DNA of 37,902 nt from Bacteroidales bacterium (GTDB lineage: Bacteria; Bacteroidota; Bacteroidia; Bacteroidales; P3), in contig JAKSML010000015.1 of assembly GCA_024400665.1 (NCBI GenBank), forward strand, positions 1 through 37,902. Direction: 5' to 3'. Shown here one piece after another: positions 28,601 through 37,040 of this stretch (position 1 is the stretch's first letter; each line of letters starts with the position of its first letter). The notes under the pieces are model-generated. The model saw only the letters and a list, made by a program, of their open reading frames with translations, had not been told where the DNA came from and did no database searches. The translations under genes and the position numbers were made by a program.

Positions 28601-31600
28601 CTCGACACGCATCTGACGCCTGGCCGTCATACCATCAGGGCTGTTGTGAATGTCAGTGGCGACGCTGTCAACACAAACGACACCATCACCCGTTCCTTCA
28701 ATGTCCGTTTCTGCACAGGCACCTACACCATCGGTTCCTGCACAGGTCACGACTATACCTCCCTCACCACAGCTATCGACACCCTGCATAATGCCGGTGT
28801 TGCCGGTCCTGTTGTCTTCGAACTCTGCCCCCAGACCTTCACTGGCCAGATTGAGCTGAACAATATCCCTGGCGCTGATGCCAATAACACGATCACCTTC
28901 AAGACGGTTCCTGGCTCTTCCAGCATGGCCAAGATTATGGCCAATACCAGCTCTACAGCCAACAGAACCCTTTATCTCCACAACACCAACTATGTCACCT
29001 TCGACAGTGTGTACGTCTATGCCAACTACACCTCTGGCTCTGGTAATAACATCTATGCAAATACGGTATTCATTGAAGGCTCCAGCAATGTGGCTTTCCG
29101 CAACTGCGTGCTGCGTTCTAAGAAGACCACCGCGTCCTCTACCAATGCCAACGTTGTCCTCCTCGGCAGCGAGAACCACTATGTCACCATCGACCACTGC
29201 GTCATCGATAGCGGTTACTTTGGTGTCCGTTCCTATATGAACATCCATAGCGACAACATCAACATCACCAACAACGAAATCACCAACTTCTGGTACCAGG
29301 GTGTCAATCTCCGTGCCTGCGATACCGTCAAGGTTTTGGGCGATAGTATCGTTTCTGGTGTCACTGTCGCTGGTAAGCCTCTCACGGGTATCTATATCTC
29401 TGATGCTAACCACGCCAGCGTTCAGAAGAACTTCATCTTCCTCGTCGATGATAAGACTGGCGGCAAGCGCGGTATTCAGCTGAACCACTGCCGCGGTACC
29501 AATATCGACCGTGTGACTGTCTATAACAACATGATCTCCCTGAGCGGCTCTGCCGTTGCATCCCTCTCCTCTTCGGGCATCTGGATTGACTCTCTCTCGA
29601 AGCACGTCAACGTCCTCTTCAACACCGCCAATCTGTATGCTGGTGCCAATCAGGCTGCCACGCGCGTCTTCAGCGTCCAGAACTCCTCCAACATCCATGC
29701 GTTGAACAACATCTTCAAGAACGACAGTAAGGGCTATGCCGCATATATCGCTATCGATACCTGTATGGCATCCTCCAACTTCAACGTCTATTGGACCAAT
29801 GCCGAGACTGCGGCCAACGGAACGCGCAAATTCGTCAAGTGGGGTACCCCCGACTGCCAGACCATCGACACCTTGCGTATGGTGAATGGCAAGGATATCA
29901 ACTCGCTTGAGGAGCGTCCTTACTTCGTCGCACCTCCCTACAACCTCCGCCTCTCTCTTGCCCAGTTCGCTGGCAAGGCTCAGTACAATCCTGATGTCAC
30001 CACCGACGTCTATGACTCCATCCGTCCTCAGATTCCTGCGCCCACCATTGGTGCTCACGAGTTCGGCCGTCTGAATCACAACCTCACCGTTGCTGAAATC
30101 ATCACGCCCATCATGCCCACCGTCACCACGGGCAACAATCCCGAGGTCTATAATATTGAGAGTGACTCCATCCCTGTCCGCGTCTCCTTCTACAACAATG
30201 GCGACGGTCCCGAGAACAATGTCACCTGGCATGCTTACCTGAAGGATGCCAATCCTCCTGTAGTCTCTGCCACCCGCACCCTTTCTCGCTTCCCGGCTCG
30301 TACCATGATTGTGGATAGCGTGATGCTGCCTTCTCCTCTTGGCGTTGTCGATACGCAGAATGTGATTGTGGTCATCAACACAGATCCTAACGTTGTCGAT
30401 GCACTGCCCGAGGACAACTACGACACTGCTCAGTTCTTCATCTATCCTGCCTACAACCTCCAGTTGGTCTCCGTCTCCGTTCTCGACACTGTTGACACCA
30501 TTTTGCATCCGCTGCACTGCCGCATGTATTCTATGCCGATCAAGTACACCATCAAGAACGCCGGCTTCAAGGACTTCCCCGCCACCTTCCAGTTCAATTT
30601 GGGCTATGACTACTATTGCTCGAATCCTTCCACGGCTTCGTTCCCCAACTTCCCCGGATTTAGTAATGAAGACGTTACCAACTTCACCAGAGACCTGCCT
30701 GTCGGTACTACCGAAGAGGTAATCAACCACGCCGCCTACTGGCCCAACCTCTATCCTACAGGATCTTTGAGCGACATCACTGTCAAGTTCCGTGGCTTTG
30801 TGAACTATGCATACGATGTCAAGCCGATGAACGATACCACCAACTACATCAACGTAACTTCCAACCACACACCCGAACCTCCTGTCGGACACGACACGAT
30901 GGTCAACTATGGTGCTTACGGCAACCTCTATTCTACCCAGAGTGAGAACCGCGTCATTCGTTGGTACCTCCCCGAAGACACCATCAGCCCTGTCAGCGAT
31001 GCGTTCTTCTACAATGGTAACAACAACTACAGCCGTTCCACTCACTGGAGCAGCACGCCTCAGTTCTTCCACGACACAGTGTTCTACATGAATGCCAAGA
31101 GCTCCAAGAACTGCCCCAGCTACTACTCACCCATCAACGTGGGCATCAATCCTCCGCTCTATTGCGATGTCTCCATCTCCCAGGTCCGTTCGCCGCGTGC
31201 TTCTGGCCGTGTCTATCTCGAAAACGATACCGTCACGCTGCGCGTCGTCAACTACGGTGCCGCACCTGTCTCCAACATTCCTATCGCCTTCAAGTTCATG
31301 AATGCTAATGGTAGAACAACCTATCTGGAATGCCACGACACCGTTCGTGCCACCATCCCCGGCCGTGTGGGCGACAATGTCCATTACTTCGACTTCACCT
31401 TCGACACCGCTCTCCTTCAGATCAACCAGCCTTTGACAAATGTCAACTACACGCTGAATGCTTGGGTCTATCATCCCGATGATCAGGAGCGCGGCAACGA
31501 TACGCTCCGTTCCGTCCACAACTTCTGTTCATTGGCTGAATCCACATACGCTACGAAAAACGAGACCGGCAAAGAGCCTACGGCTCCCGAAGGCTTCGAT

Positions 31601-34600
31601 ATCACCCGCGTCAGTTTCTACACGCTCGACAACGTCATGCCCGACATGATTGGCTATACCAACCTCTTCGTCGGCAACTACAACGAGAACCTGGCCGACG
31701 TGCCCCATCTTGTGGTTCGTCGTGGCACAACCGACACCTTGACTGTCGAGGTGGCAAACAACCAGTTTGAGATGGACTCCTCCTCCAAGGCTTGCCTTAT
31801 GGTAGCTATCGACTACAACCGCGATGGTGTCTATGATTCTGCAGGTGTTGAGAATCTCACCCTCGACTCTGTGCGCACTAATGCTGGCATGCAGATGCGC
31901 TATGCCCGTGTTGTCGAGAGCCGTCGCGAGGTCAAGATCCCGCTCACCATCCCCGATGCCGCTCACTATGGCTTCATGCGTATGCTGGTCTGGGTTGAGG
32001 CTGGCGATACCAACACGCTCCGCAACCAAGGTCTGTCTTCTGGCGATCATGTCAATGGCCAGATGCAGCAGTACCTTCTCTACGTCACCGAAGATAAATG
32101 GTTAGACTCCGTCAATGCTGCACTGACGCGTGTGGTGACACCGCGCAATCACATTGTGACCGACACCGACCACACCATCAGCGTCATGCTGGCCAACACG
32201 GGTCGCACTCCGCTTACCAGTGCCACCATCAACTACCACCTCTTCAATCCTGCTCATGTCCAGAACGGCACCATCAACTGGTCTGGCAATCTGGAACCGG
32301 GCAAGAGTGAGGTTGTCATGCTCGACTCTGTCTTCTTCCTTGAGGGAACAACCAACTTCACGGCTTCTGTCACCCTCCCGTCCGACACAGCCGATGCCAA
32401 CCGTCCCGTTCTCCAGTATCAGTATCATCGCTGGTATTTGGTCGAGCCTCGTTTCATTGATAGCTTTGACGAAGAGGTCTTCAAATGGTACATCCCTGCT
32501 GGCTATAACGCCTATACTCGCAACTACTTCAACCGCGATATTCCTGCCAAGAGCCACATCTCCTCGGCCTACTCTTCTCCCTACGCTCTGGTTACTAATG
32601 GCGGTGCAACCGAGACCATTGTGACTGGCAAGTATGGCAACCGCAGTGTCGTCTATACGCCCAAGATTTATATCGGACAGGTCACGGCTGATACTCTGGC
32701 ATTCCTGATGGCTCGACACCTCTTGAATGGCAGCCATCTCAGAATTGAATATCTCGACTATCTTGGCAACTGGGTCTCTCTCGACAACCCGTTGTCTCGT
32801 CCTGGTGCAGACGATGGTCTCTCCTGGTACGATGACGAAGAAGGTTGGAACGACAGAAACACCTCTGGTGTCTATAACACCTACCAGCTTCCCACTTCAT
32901 TGGTTAGGGGTAACTTCCAGCAGGTTATTCAGTTCCGCTTTGTCTATACAACACCTGTCGGCACCTCCAATTCTGCTTCTTTCGGTGAAGGTGTCGCTAT
33001 CGACAACTGGAATCTGGGTCGTGCTCGTAGAGATATCGACCTCGGTGTCACCGATATCGTCTATCCCACCGAGCCTCAGTTTGGTCAGTCCATCAAACCT
33101 CGTGTCCGTATCCACAACTATGGTCTCGACACCATCACCGACTTCATTGTGGGCTACACTCCGTATGGCACCTATCTTGCCCACGAGTCCATCTGCCCGC
33201 TGCCTGTCCCGCCCGACGAGGATATCGAGTACGAGTTCCCCGACCCGTTCATCATCACCAACACCTTCCCCGACACCTTCCAGATCTACGCTTACACACG
33301 TGCCACGGGTGATATCTACACCGACAACGACACTGTCTTCAAAGACTTCGGCCTGTCGCCGTTGGCCAACGACCTCTACATGTATGAGATCATGATGCCG
33401 CGCGACAACTGTACTGCTGGCGACAGCCTCTATTTCACCGTCCGTCTGCGTAACTTCGGCCAGAATGATATTGAGCAGTGTGACGTCCACCTGATCTTCA
33501 ATGATGGCGACACCGTCACTGAGCATATCAACTTCGCCGACTACTTAGGTCGTCCGTTAGGCTCCACCGAGTTCTTCAACTACACCTTCCAGCGTAGGTA
33601 TCGTGCCACCTTCGGTGTCATGAATATGCAGACATGGTGCTCCTATGAACAAGATGTCTATCCCTACAACGACACCCTCTCCAAGCGCATCACAGGTATT
33701 GCCAACATCATCGATATGAAGGCTTCGGGTGTCTTCATGGATACACGTAACCACGAATGGGTACACGGCTGCGTAGTCCTCGAAAATGTCGGCTCCTTTG
33801 CTTGCAACGACTTCACCGTCGTATATTGGTACGACAATGACCTCTCCACACTTGTTGAAGAGACCTTCCATTCCACCCACGGCATCGCTTCTGGTGAGCG
33901 GACGGTATTCCGCTTCTCCACCGACGTTGTTGCTGCACGTGGTGAAGCTCGTCCGTTCGACATGATGACGGCATACGTCGTTGTCAATGGCGATGAGAAC
34001 AGCTCCAACGATACCACATCTGATGTTTTGCCCTACTACAGTGACCTCTCTGTCGATAAGGTTCAGGTCGAGGAGAATATGTCCGACTCCTGTCGTGTCC
34101 GTGTTCAGATCACCAACCTCGGCACCATCCCCTACGACAACTACAACACCATCAAGGTCACCATCAATGGTGGCGAACGTATGAAGCGTGAAATCGTTCC
34201 TGGTGAGTTCCCCATCGCTCCTGGCGAGACCCGCTATATGATGCTCAGCAAGGATGGCCGCGACCTCCTCATCCCGAAGTCGCCCACCCGCACCTACGTT
34301 GGCTCTGCAACGATGAGTCAGCCTAACCCCGATGAGAATGCTGCCAACGATCAGACATCCATCGTTGAGGTCATCAACTACTTCGAGAGCGTGCCTCTTG
34401 CCGACGACGACAACTTCGCTCTTGAGCAGAACTACCCCAACCCCTATGATGATGTCACCGATATCGAGTTCGCCATTCCTTACGGCGGCAATGTGCGCTT
34501 CTTCGTCTCCGACATCATAGGCCGTCAGGTCTTTGAGAGCAATGCCACCTATTCCGAAGGCCGTCACATCATCACCTTCGAGAAGGGCGAGCTTCCCGCT

Positions 34601-34666
34601 GGCGTCTATTACTATGGTATCGAGTTCGGCGGCGAACGTCGTATGAACAAGATGATCATCAAATAG
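22652..34666 (+). CDS. Giant secreted T9SS cargo: CARDB-like repeats, two beta-helix modules, GEVED-like domain, type A sorting signal
   Basis: 4004-residue exported protein with no membrane anchor. Signal peptide 1-21 (MKKRFLLFGLIFAVMAF...). In order, approximately: jellyroll-like domain 22-215; Ig/FN-like 215-335; a domain 336-485; CARDB-like 524-630; right-handed beta-helix 1 644-1085; CARDB-like 1090-1205; a lamin-tail-like segment 1293-1446 (LPLVKITEVQVN); CARDB-like 1525-1631; a domain 1711-1891; CARDB-like 1912-2016; beta-helix 2 2022-2470; three CARDB-like units 2500-2955; GEVED-like 2970-3148 (AIDYNRDGVYD); CARDB-like 3150-3250; second jellyroll 3257-3460; four CARDB-like units 3460-3910. 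The T9SS type A domain at 3921-4004 has NYPNPYDD, DIIGRQVFE, LPAGVYYYGI and KMIIK. Likely surface-attached or released; ligand unknown, no enzymatic motif seen. Confidence 0.93.
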   Translation: MKKRFLLFGLIFAVMAFTSRAQIYEMYSQNFETGTPVTYTVSGAAATQTNIVSGGQRAMKLTPSQTDTVRMVLDTIDFSANATLNYFTLEFQHIAFANATGSINRVSVCNIVAKLPGQSSWTTLGSSQYNTRGEYSVEFLSTSSFYQQSYPDWEGVNSPNNTLWKPERFDLEQLFQGVPAQDRKLIIAFEVNRRNRSAGQEGWFIDDIRVRASSQQIVTPAIQMVAYPDHLNYPSSRGAKVVADVTTTVSQGINGDSVYAVYRVGNSNVEHRAYLSRVPGTNRFTGRIPFYGYDTLMHYHIVAKDSTNNHNTVYFPKNSSQWLTYKCVRGKTNSQRYIGTTTNNSAFPFIGYADNRSEFIYDSAMMAELGFGPGAINKFTFTITAAPVDIHRPHLQFRMANAPTSQLRTNTMTTFTKNMQIVYDSAFTIERASANSTKTINLQDTFFYAGSDLIVQVFYDGTQDPAATSVHHIPTAANKVSLFLAGHEAAMNYNAFSDPAFDLGDPATTRPLMQFFETENVPLVYDCGVSSLAYPSFDVPCNIGTDSVVVWLKNYGVHPMNAVRITYRIDNRAPVSYDWTGTLNGGDSIRVLVNPAESFTVGYHTMRAWVEDTMTCDSLRVRDHEPYNDTCFSPFSSCDGPYSGVRTVGTGSSANFSSLENCLYVLSRCGIDGPLTIKLPAGVYGVTKFPYIPGTSATNQVTFEPATATAQVTFRRPRGGSGAVNVPALVDMSEARGIRFNNIRFSNGMYSDNRCDVLVQLGPNSAHSQFENCTFVDSNTVTNSAQALLHTGESDSVLVTNCSFYGGIIGADVRGLAPDNRAWHNIVQFCNFTKQVNTAISIINQSDVLIDSNFVNDVLTNASYIILGQYVYDGSRIVRNRVFSSTGSSCIGVSDMHGSSNNYCIIANNMLVSLDDGTSNMLTTPLNVIQGSYIKAVFNSVRMNAPTRVNVAAATFGGGLLSNSYFQNNVVATFDTVNYAFSFIPGNNAATLHVDHNCYYSVSGVLNKLGGSTNYSNLNQWRAAVPGDVGSVVGNPNYTNGSVCRVDLRSFNALLRNVGTPVPEVTVDLFGSTRNATAPSLGAYEVTALSIDFTPVEFVTPYEDYCGAPSNIPVEVAIRNTGNGTYTYSTSHPITVSYSIDNGPVQNFQVTRGCGPNDTLHFLSTRTMSLPSGPNNTDKTYTIRWWVKCNLDPDDLNDTNTYTVLSRYAAPAPTVINMNVAYNTAATITPTAGINTWPVSHYTNSGNGRQQRSGISWYHEIDDTAKFFYGPTLVTDPLFDDTTFYISQKRNLPLVKITEVQVNRTATGATNPQPSYMNTSTNFAVELTNCGDYPADLEGDSIIVVQASGQPKIWVLPRVTIEPGANLLLQFKAMTTPSDSTRTIFSPSTAVVAPAYTTTFGVIYRDGHGIADAVPFNTGITTSTNWTSQNVPMAVWSGTPINLSQGGCLVTPPVNTPTAGARRISWPTAAATTNPTSSPSANQWQVATADHPMHLGETETNLIRYYDNGCEGLRSAVNVHVTNVPNNDLAVDEPVVDTGCNLTAAEPVLVNVHNYGAQTVSSVTVKYSLNNGATVACSDVLPVALGPRSSYLHTFSVPINMHQAKDSVFNVKVWVDAITTDALHTNDTNSGSFLSRFTPDVPVVTTPRSVNYGDTLHLTAGGLAGKAHAAWYDASHNPLDTTTGMFATPYIYHPDTFFVKAIALVDVPSTHVGTLATLCNNNYPSPYNPKMRYVKEQYLFTADEILAAGHEAGTITSLSFFLESLGANVSSFTYSYYTIKMGTTTLSTFANGNFISTGLNQVYNANNLTLDASNIGWVHHKLNTPFVWNGTSNIIIEITRALNAAGPTTGANTRYTAKPNTVITKQNASTDQATQASGTKGNNRPDVTFGFNEPQGCESAETAILVNVVGVPNVDASIEWPASLDTTVIASCDTTHLDVVLKNMGNNPIGNYTLRYKIDNNSWQQTTGNANNLGLGYNRTVPLLDTHLTPGRHTIRAVVNVSGDAVNTNDTITRSFNVRFCTGTYTIGSCTGHDYTSLTTAIDTLHNAGVAGPVVFELCPQTFTGQIELNNIPGADANNTITFKTVPGSSSMAKIMANTSSTANRTLYLHNTNYVTFDSVYVYANYTSGSGNNIYANTVFIEGSSNVAFRNCVLRSKKTTASSTNANVVLLGSENHYVTIDHCVIDSGYFGVRSYMNIHSDNINITNNEITNFWYQGVNLRACDTVKVLGDSIVSGVTVAGKPLTGIYISDANHASVQKNFIFLVDDKTGGKRGIQLNHCRGTNIDRVTVYNNMISLSGSAVASLSSSGIWIDSLSKHVNVLFNTANLYAGANQAATRVFSVQNSSNIHALNNIFKNDSKGYAAYIAIDTCMASSNFNVYWTNAETAANGTRKFVKWGTPDCQTIDTLRMVNGKDINSLEERPYFVAPPYNLRLSLAQFAGKAQYNPDVTTDVYDSIRPQIPAPTIGAHEFGRLNHNLTVAEIITPIMPTVTTGNNPEVYNIESDSIPVRVSFYNNGDGPENNVTWHAYLKDANPPVVSATRTLSRFPARTMIVDSVMLPSPLGVVDTQNVIVVINTDPNVVDALPEDNYDTAQFFIYPAYNLQLVSVSVLDTVDTILHPLHCRMYSMPIKYTIKNAGFKDFPATFQFNLGYDYYCSNPSTASFPNFPGFSNEDVTNFTRDLPVGTTEEVINHAAYWPNLYPTGSLSDITVKFRGFVNYAYDVKPMNDTTNYINVTSNHTPEPPVGHDTMVNYGAYGNLYSTQSENRVIRWYLPEDTISPVSDAFFYNGNNNYSRSTHWSSTPQFFHDTVFYMNAKSSKNCPSYYSPINVGINPPLYCDVSISQVRSPRASGRVYLENDTVTLRVVNYGAAPVSNIPIAFKFMNANGRTTYLECHDTVRATIPGRVGDNVHYFDFTFDTALLQINQPLTNVNYTLNAWVYHPDDQERGNDTLRSVHNFCSLAESTYATKNETGKEPTAPEGFDITRVSFYTLDNVMPDMIGYTNLFVGNYNENLADVPHLVVRRGTTDTLTVEVANNQFEMDSSSKACLMVAIDYNRDGVYDSAGVENLTLDSVRTNAGMQMRYARVVESRREVKIPLTIPDAAHYGFMRMLVWVEAGDTNTLRNQGLSSGDHVNGQMQQYLLYVTEDKWLDSVNAALTRVVTPRNHIVTDTDHTISVMLANTGRTPLTSATINYHLFNPAHVQNGTINWSGNLEPGKSEVVMLDSVFFLEGTTNFTASVTLPSDTADANRPVLQYQYHRWYLVEPRFIDSFDEEVFKWYIPAGYNAYTRNYFNRDIPAKSHISSAYSSPYALVTNGGATETIVTGKYGNRSVVYTPKIYIGQVTADTLAFLMARHLLNGSHLRIEYLDYLGNWVSLDNPLSRPGADDGLSWYDDEEGWNDRNTSGVYNTYQLPTSLVRGNFQQVIQFRFVYTTPVGTSNSASFGEGVAIDNWNLGRARRDIDLGVTDIVYPTEPQFGQSIKPRVRIHNYGLDTITDFIVGYTPYGTYLAHESICPLPVPPDEDIEYEFPDPFIITNTFPDTFQIYAYTRATGDIYTDNDTVFKDFGLSPLANDLYMYEIMMPRDNCTAGDSLYFTVRLRNFGQNDIEQCDVHLIFNDGDTVTEHINFADYLGRPLGSTEFFNYTFQRRYRATFGVMNMQTWCSYEQDVYPYNDTLSKRITGIANIIDMKASGVFMDTRNHEWVHGCVVLENVGSFACNDFTVVYWYDNDLSTLVEETFHSTHGIASGERTVFRFSTDVVAARGEARPFDMMTAYVVVNGDENSSNDTTSDVLPYYSDLSVDKVQVEENMSDSCRVRVQITNLGTIPYDNYNTIKVTINGGERMKREIVPGEFPIAPGETRYMMLSKDGRDLLIPKSPTRTYVGSATMSQPNPDENAANDQTSIVEVINYFESVPLADDDNFALEQNYPNPYDDVTDIEFAIPYGGNVRFFVSDIIGRQVFESNATYSEGRHIITFEKGELPAGVYYYGIEFGGERRMNKMIIK

Positions 34667-35988
34667 TGCTACAGAAGTTCTCAGCACACATCTTGCAGCA
34701 GCACCTCTTCCCCACGGGGCAGCAGGTGCTGCTTGCTATTAGTGGCGGCATCGATTCTGTCGTCCTGGCGCACCTTATGCACTGTGCCGGCTATCCTTTT
34801 GCCATGGCCCATTGCAACTTCAACCTCCGCCCCATCGACTGCGACCGCGACGAGCAGTTCGTCCGCCAGCTCGCTGCCGCCTATCAGGTGCCGCTGCATG
34901 TAGCCTCGTTCGACACCCGCGACTATGCCCTCCAGCACAAACTCTGTATCGAAGAGGCAGCCCGCGAGCTCCGCTACGCCTACTTCGAGCAGCTCCGCTG
35001 CCAGCACGGCTATGCCGCCATCCTCACGGCACATCACCGCGACGATGCCGCCGAGACCTTCTTCATCAACCTCCTTCGCGGCACGGGGCTTGCAGGCCTG
35101 CATGGCATCCTCCCCGTCCAGGGACATATCGTGCGGCCGCTGCTGCCCTTTGGTCGTGACGAGATTGAGGCCTACGCCCGCGAGCAGGGTCTCGACCATG
35201 TCGAGGATGCCACCAACGCTTCGCTCGACTATCGCCGCAACCAGGTCCGTCATCAAGTCTTGCCGCTGCTGCGGCAGCTCCAGCCCGCTGCCGACCATGC
35301 CCTGCAGCAGACCATACAGCACCTCCAGTCGGTCGAACAGCTCTACCAGTCCCTTCTTCTGCCCCTCCGCGAGCAGCTCCTCACCCCTTGCGCCGACGGC
35401 AGCGTCCATGTCCGGCTCTCTGCTCTCGACAGCCTCGGCCTTCCTGCCTCCTGCCTCCCGCAGCTCTTCTTCGAGCTGCTGCGGCCTTTTGGCTTCAACA
35501 TGGCCGACGTCTCCGACATCCTCGCCGCGTCCCATTCTGGCCGCCGATTCCTCTCGCCCACGCACGAGGCTGTGCGCGACCGCGACAGCCTGATAGTCCT
35601 GCCTCGCGGAGCCTCCTACGAGGCCTCCAGCCTGCCCTCTTTCTCCGTCGCTGTCTCGCAGCATCACCCCGGCCTCTTCAACCCGCGGCAGCTGCCGCCT
35701 GGCACGGCTGTATTCGATGCCGACACCGTGACGCTGCCCCTGCGTCTCCGCCACTGGCACGAGGGCGACCGCTTCCAGCCGCTCGGCATGGCGCATGGCA
35801 CACAGCTCCTGAGCGACTATTTCTCCGACCATAAGGTCAGCCTCCCCGACAAGCAGCGCCAGCTGCTGCTGGTTGATGCCACCGATGCCGTCATCTGGAT
35901 TGTAGGCCGCCGCACCGACCATCCCCACCGCGTCACGCCGCAGACGCAAAACCTCCTCACCGTTGTAATAGAGATCGCGACGTCATGA
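34666..35988 (+). CDS. tilS: tRNA(Ile)-lysidine synthase
   Basis: 440-residue ATP-dependent enzyme that converts C34 of the tRNA-Ile CAU anticodon to lysidine, an essential step for AUA decoding. The PP-loop is LLAISGGIDSVVLAHL (~21-36), followed by HCNFNLR, EEAARELRYAYFEQL, TAHHRDDAAETFF and NLLRGTGLAGLHGI, all TilS hallmarks. The C-terminal part ends with LSDYFSDHKVSLPDKQRQLLLV, as in the family. The start is GTG at 34666, overlapping the last base of the giant gene's TAG stop (TAGTG); the next in-frame ATG lies beyond the PP-loop, so this GTG is needed. No terminator or promoter separates it from the giant gene. Confidence 0.94.
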   Translation: MLQKFSAHILQQHLFPTGQQVLLAISGGIDSVVLAHLMHCAGYPFAMAHCNFNLRPIDCDRDEQFVRQLAAAYQVPLHVASFDTRDYALQHKLCIEEAARELRYAYFEQLRCQHGYAAILTAHHRDDAAETFFINLLRGTGLAGLHGILPVQGHIVRPLLPFGRDEIEAYAREQGLDHVEDATNASLDYRRNQVRHQVLPLLRQLQPAADHALQQTIQHLQSVEQLYQSLLLPLREQLLTPCADGSVHVRLSALDSLGLPASCLPQLFFELLRPFGFNMADVSDILAASHSGRRFLSPTHEAVRDRDSLIVLPRGASYEASSLPSFSVAVSQHHPGLFNPRQLPPGTAVFDADTVTLPLRLRHWHEGDRFQPLGMAHGTQLLSDYFSDHKVSLPDKQRQLLLVDATDAVIWIVGRRTDHPHRVTPQTQNLLTVVIEIATS

Positions 35989-36539
35989 TGCACAGGCTCG
36001 ACATCTGCTCGCGTCAGGAGTTCCGTTCCTGGCTCTGCCAGCACCATCTTGATGAGGCTGAGTGCTGGGTGCGCTGCTCGCGCTCCAAAGAGCCTCCTGC
36101 CGACGTGGTGCCCTACTTCGACTGTGTGGAAGAGGCGCTCTGCTTCGGATGGATCGACTCCACCGTCACCCATTTTGATGGGGTGCTCTACCAGCGTTTC
36201 ACGCCGCGCCAAAAGCACAGCTTCTGGTCGGCTCTCAATGTGGCGCGCTGCCACCGTCTCGAAGAGTTGGGGCTGATGACCGAGGCAGGACGTGCGGTCC
36301 TCCCCTCCGACTATTGCGTCACCATCGACGACGATATCCGCGAGGCTTTGCAGCGCGACCCCGTGGTGTGGCGCAACTTCTGCGCCTTCCCGCAGCTCTA
36401 TCGCGACATACGGATATGCAACCTTCAGCGTTCGCGCAGCAATCCCGCCAATTTTTCAAAAATGCTTCAAAATCTTATCGAAAAAACACGCCAGAACAAG
36501 CTCTATGGCTCTTGGAATGATGGCGGAAGGCTGCTTTGA
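35985..36539 (+). CDS. YdeI/OmpD-associated family protein
   Basis: 184-residue cytosolic protein. The N-terminal block (SRQEFRSWLCQHHLDEAECWVR) and the motif VEEALCFGWIDSTV followed by YQRFTPRQKHSFWSALN are signatures of the YdeI/OmpD-associated family, whose molecular function is poorly defined. The start ATG overlaps the tilS stop by 4 nt (ATGA), so translation is likely coupled. A second Met follows immediately. No terminator was found after it before the tRNA promoter. Confidence 0.85.
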   Translation: MMHRLDICSRQEFRSWLCQHHLDEAECWVRCSRSKEPPADVVPYFDCVEEALCFGWIDSTVTHFDGVLYQRFTPRQKHSFWSALNVARCHRLEELGLMTEAGRAVLPSDYCVTIDDDIREALQRDPVVWRNFCAFPQLYRDIRICNLQRSRSNPANFSKMLQNLIEKTRQNKLYGSWNDGGRLL

Positions 36540-36652
36540 TGCTTTATGTTGTGCTTGTTGTAAGGTGTTGAATAGCAACAGCTAATGGTCGTGTATTGGC
36601 GTGTTCGTGGCATCCTGGAGCAGAAAGGGGAATGCGTGAGTGAAAGATTTTT

Positions 36653-36683
36653 TTTGTTAAGTGAAAAAAACTTCGTATCTTTG
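36653..36683 (+). promoter_or_regulatory. Consensus promoter of tRNA-Gln
   Basis: TTTG at 36653-36656, exactly 19 bp, then TATCTTTG at 36676-36683. It is a full match to TTTG-N19-TAnnTTTG, about 60 bp upstream of the mature tRNA. Confidence 0.88.
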
Positions 36684-36744
36684 CAAACTCAAAACGCGGG
36701 GAAAAAGAGCCCGAAACCTCACGCTTTGACAACATACAACGGCT

Positions 36745-36818
36745 TGTCCAATGGTGTAATGGCAGCACTCCAGATTTTGGTTCTGTCAGTCCAGGTTCGA
36801 ATCCTGGTTGGACAACCA
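36745..36818 (+). tRNA. tRNA-Gln (anticodon UUG)
   Basis: A full cloverleaf can be drawn. The acceptor TGTCCAA pairs with TTGGACA, giving the weak U1-A72 pair typical of tRNA-Gln. The D-stem is GTG/CAC. The anticodon loop TTTTGGT gives anticodon TTG in DNA. The T-arm is CCAGG-TTCGAAT-CCTGG, and CCA is encoded at the 3' end. The outermost anticodon-stem pair (27-43) is a C-U mismatch and the variable loop is only 4 nt, so it is slightly unusual but otherwise sound. Confidence 0.95.
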
Positions 36819-36823
36819 AGCTA

Positions 36824-36860
36824 ATGCCCAGCATACTTCACGAGAGGTTGCTGGGCATTT
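36824..36860 (+). terminator. Terminator hairpin after tRNA-Gln
   Basis: A perfect 10-bp stem, ATGCCCAGCA (36824-36833) with TGCTGGGCAT (36849-36858), a 15-nt loop and a short T-rich tail, directly after the tRNA CCA end. Confidence 0.75.
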
Positions 36861-36893
36861 ATTATGTAAAGGCGTTCCCCGCGAAATCTTCAG

Positions 36894-36928
36894 CCAGAGA
36901 GGGAGTCTGTGAGGAGTCTTGCGGACAA
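36894..36928 (+). repeat. 35-bp direct repeat, copy 1
   Basis: It starts CCAGAGAGGGAGTCTG and ends CTTGCGGACAA. It matches 37284-37318 at 32 of 35 positions, 390 bp apart. Confidence 0.85.
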
Positions 36929-36986
36929 TGCGTCTTTTTCTCTGAAATCGTTTGTCAGTTTTGCCGTAGAAGAGGTTGTTCGAGGT

Positions 36987-37040
36987 CATTCGACTCGTTC
37001 GACTCATTCGACTCATTCGACTCGTTCGACTCATTCGATT
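36987..37040 (-). repeat. 9-bp tandem repeat (6 units), opposite orientation
   Basis: Six units on the plus strand: CATTCGACT, CGTTCGACT, CATTCGACT twice, CGTTCGACT, CATTCGATT. This is the reverse complement of the unit at 532-641. Confidence 0.93.

Noticed and set aside
27554-31072. 1172-codon open frame antisense to the giant T9SS gene (also 24605-26428, 23606-24523 and 33557-34687)
   Set aside because: These lie in the codon-aligned antisense frame. Stops there need sense TTA, CTA or TCA codons, which this GC-rich gene avoids. The translations show no domain and no promoter or start context.
36544-36834. Open frame reading GFEPGLTEPKSGVLPLHH across the tRNA
   Set aside because: A well-known false protein produced by translating a tRNA gene on the opposite strand.
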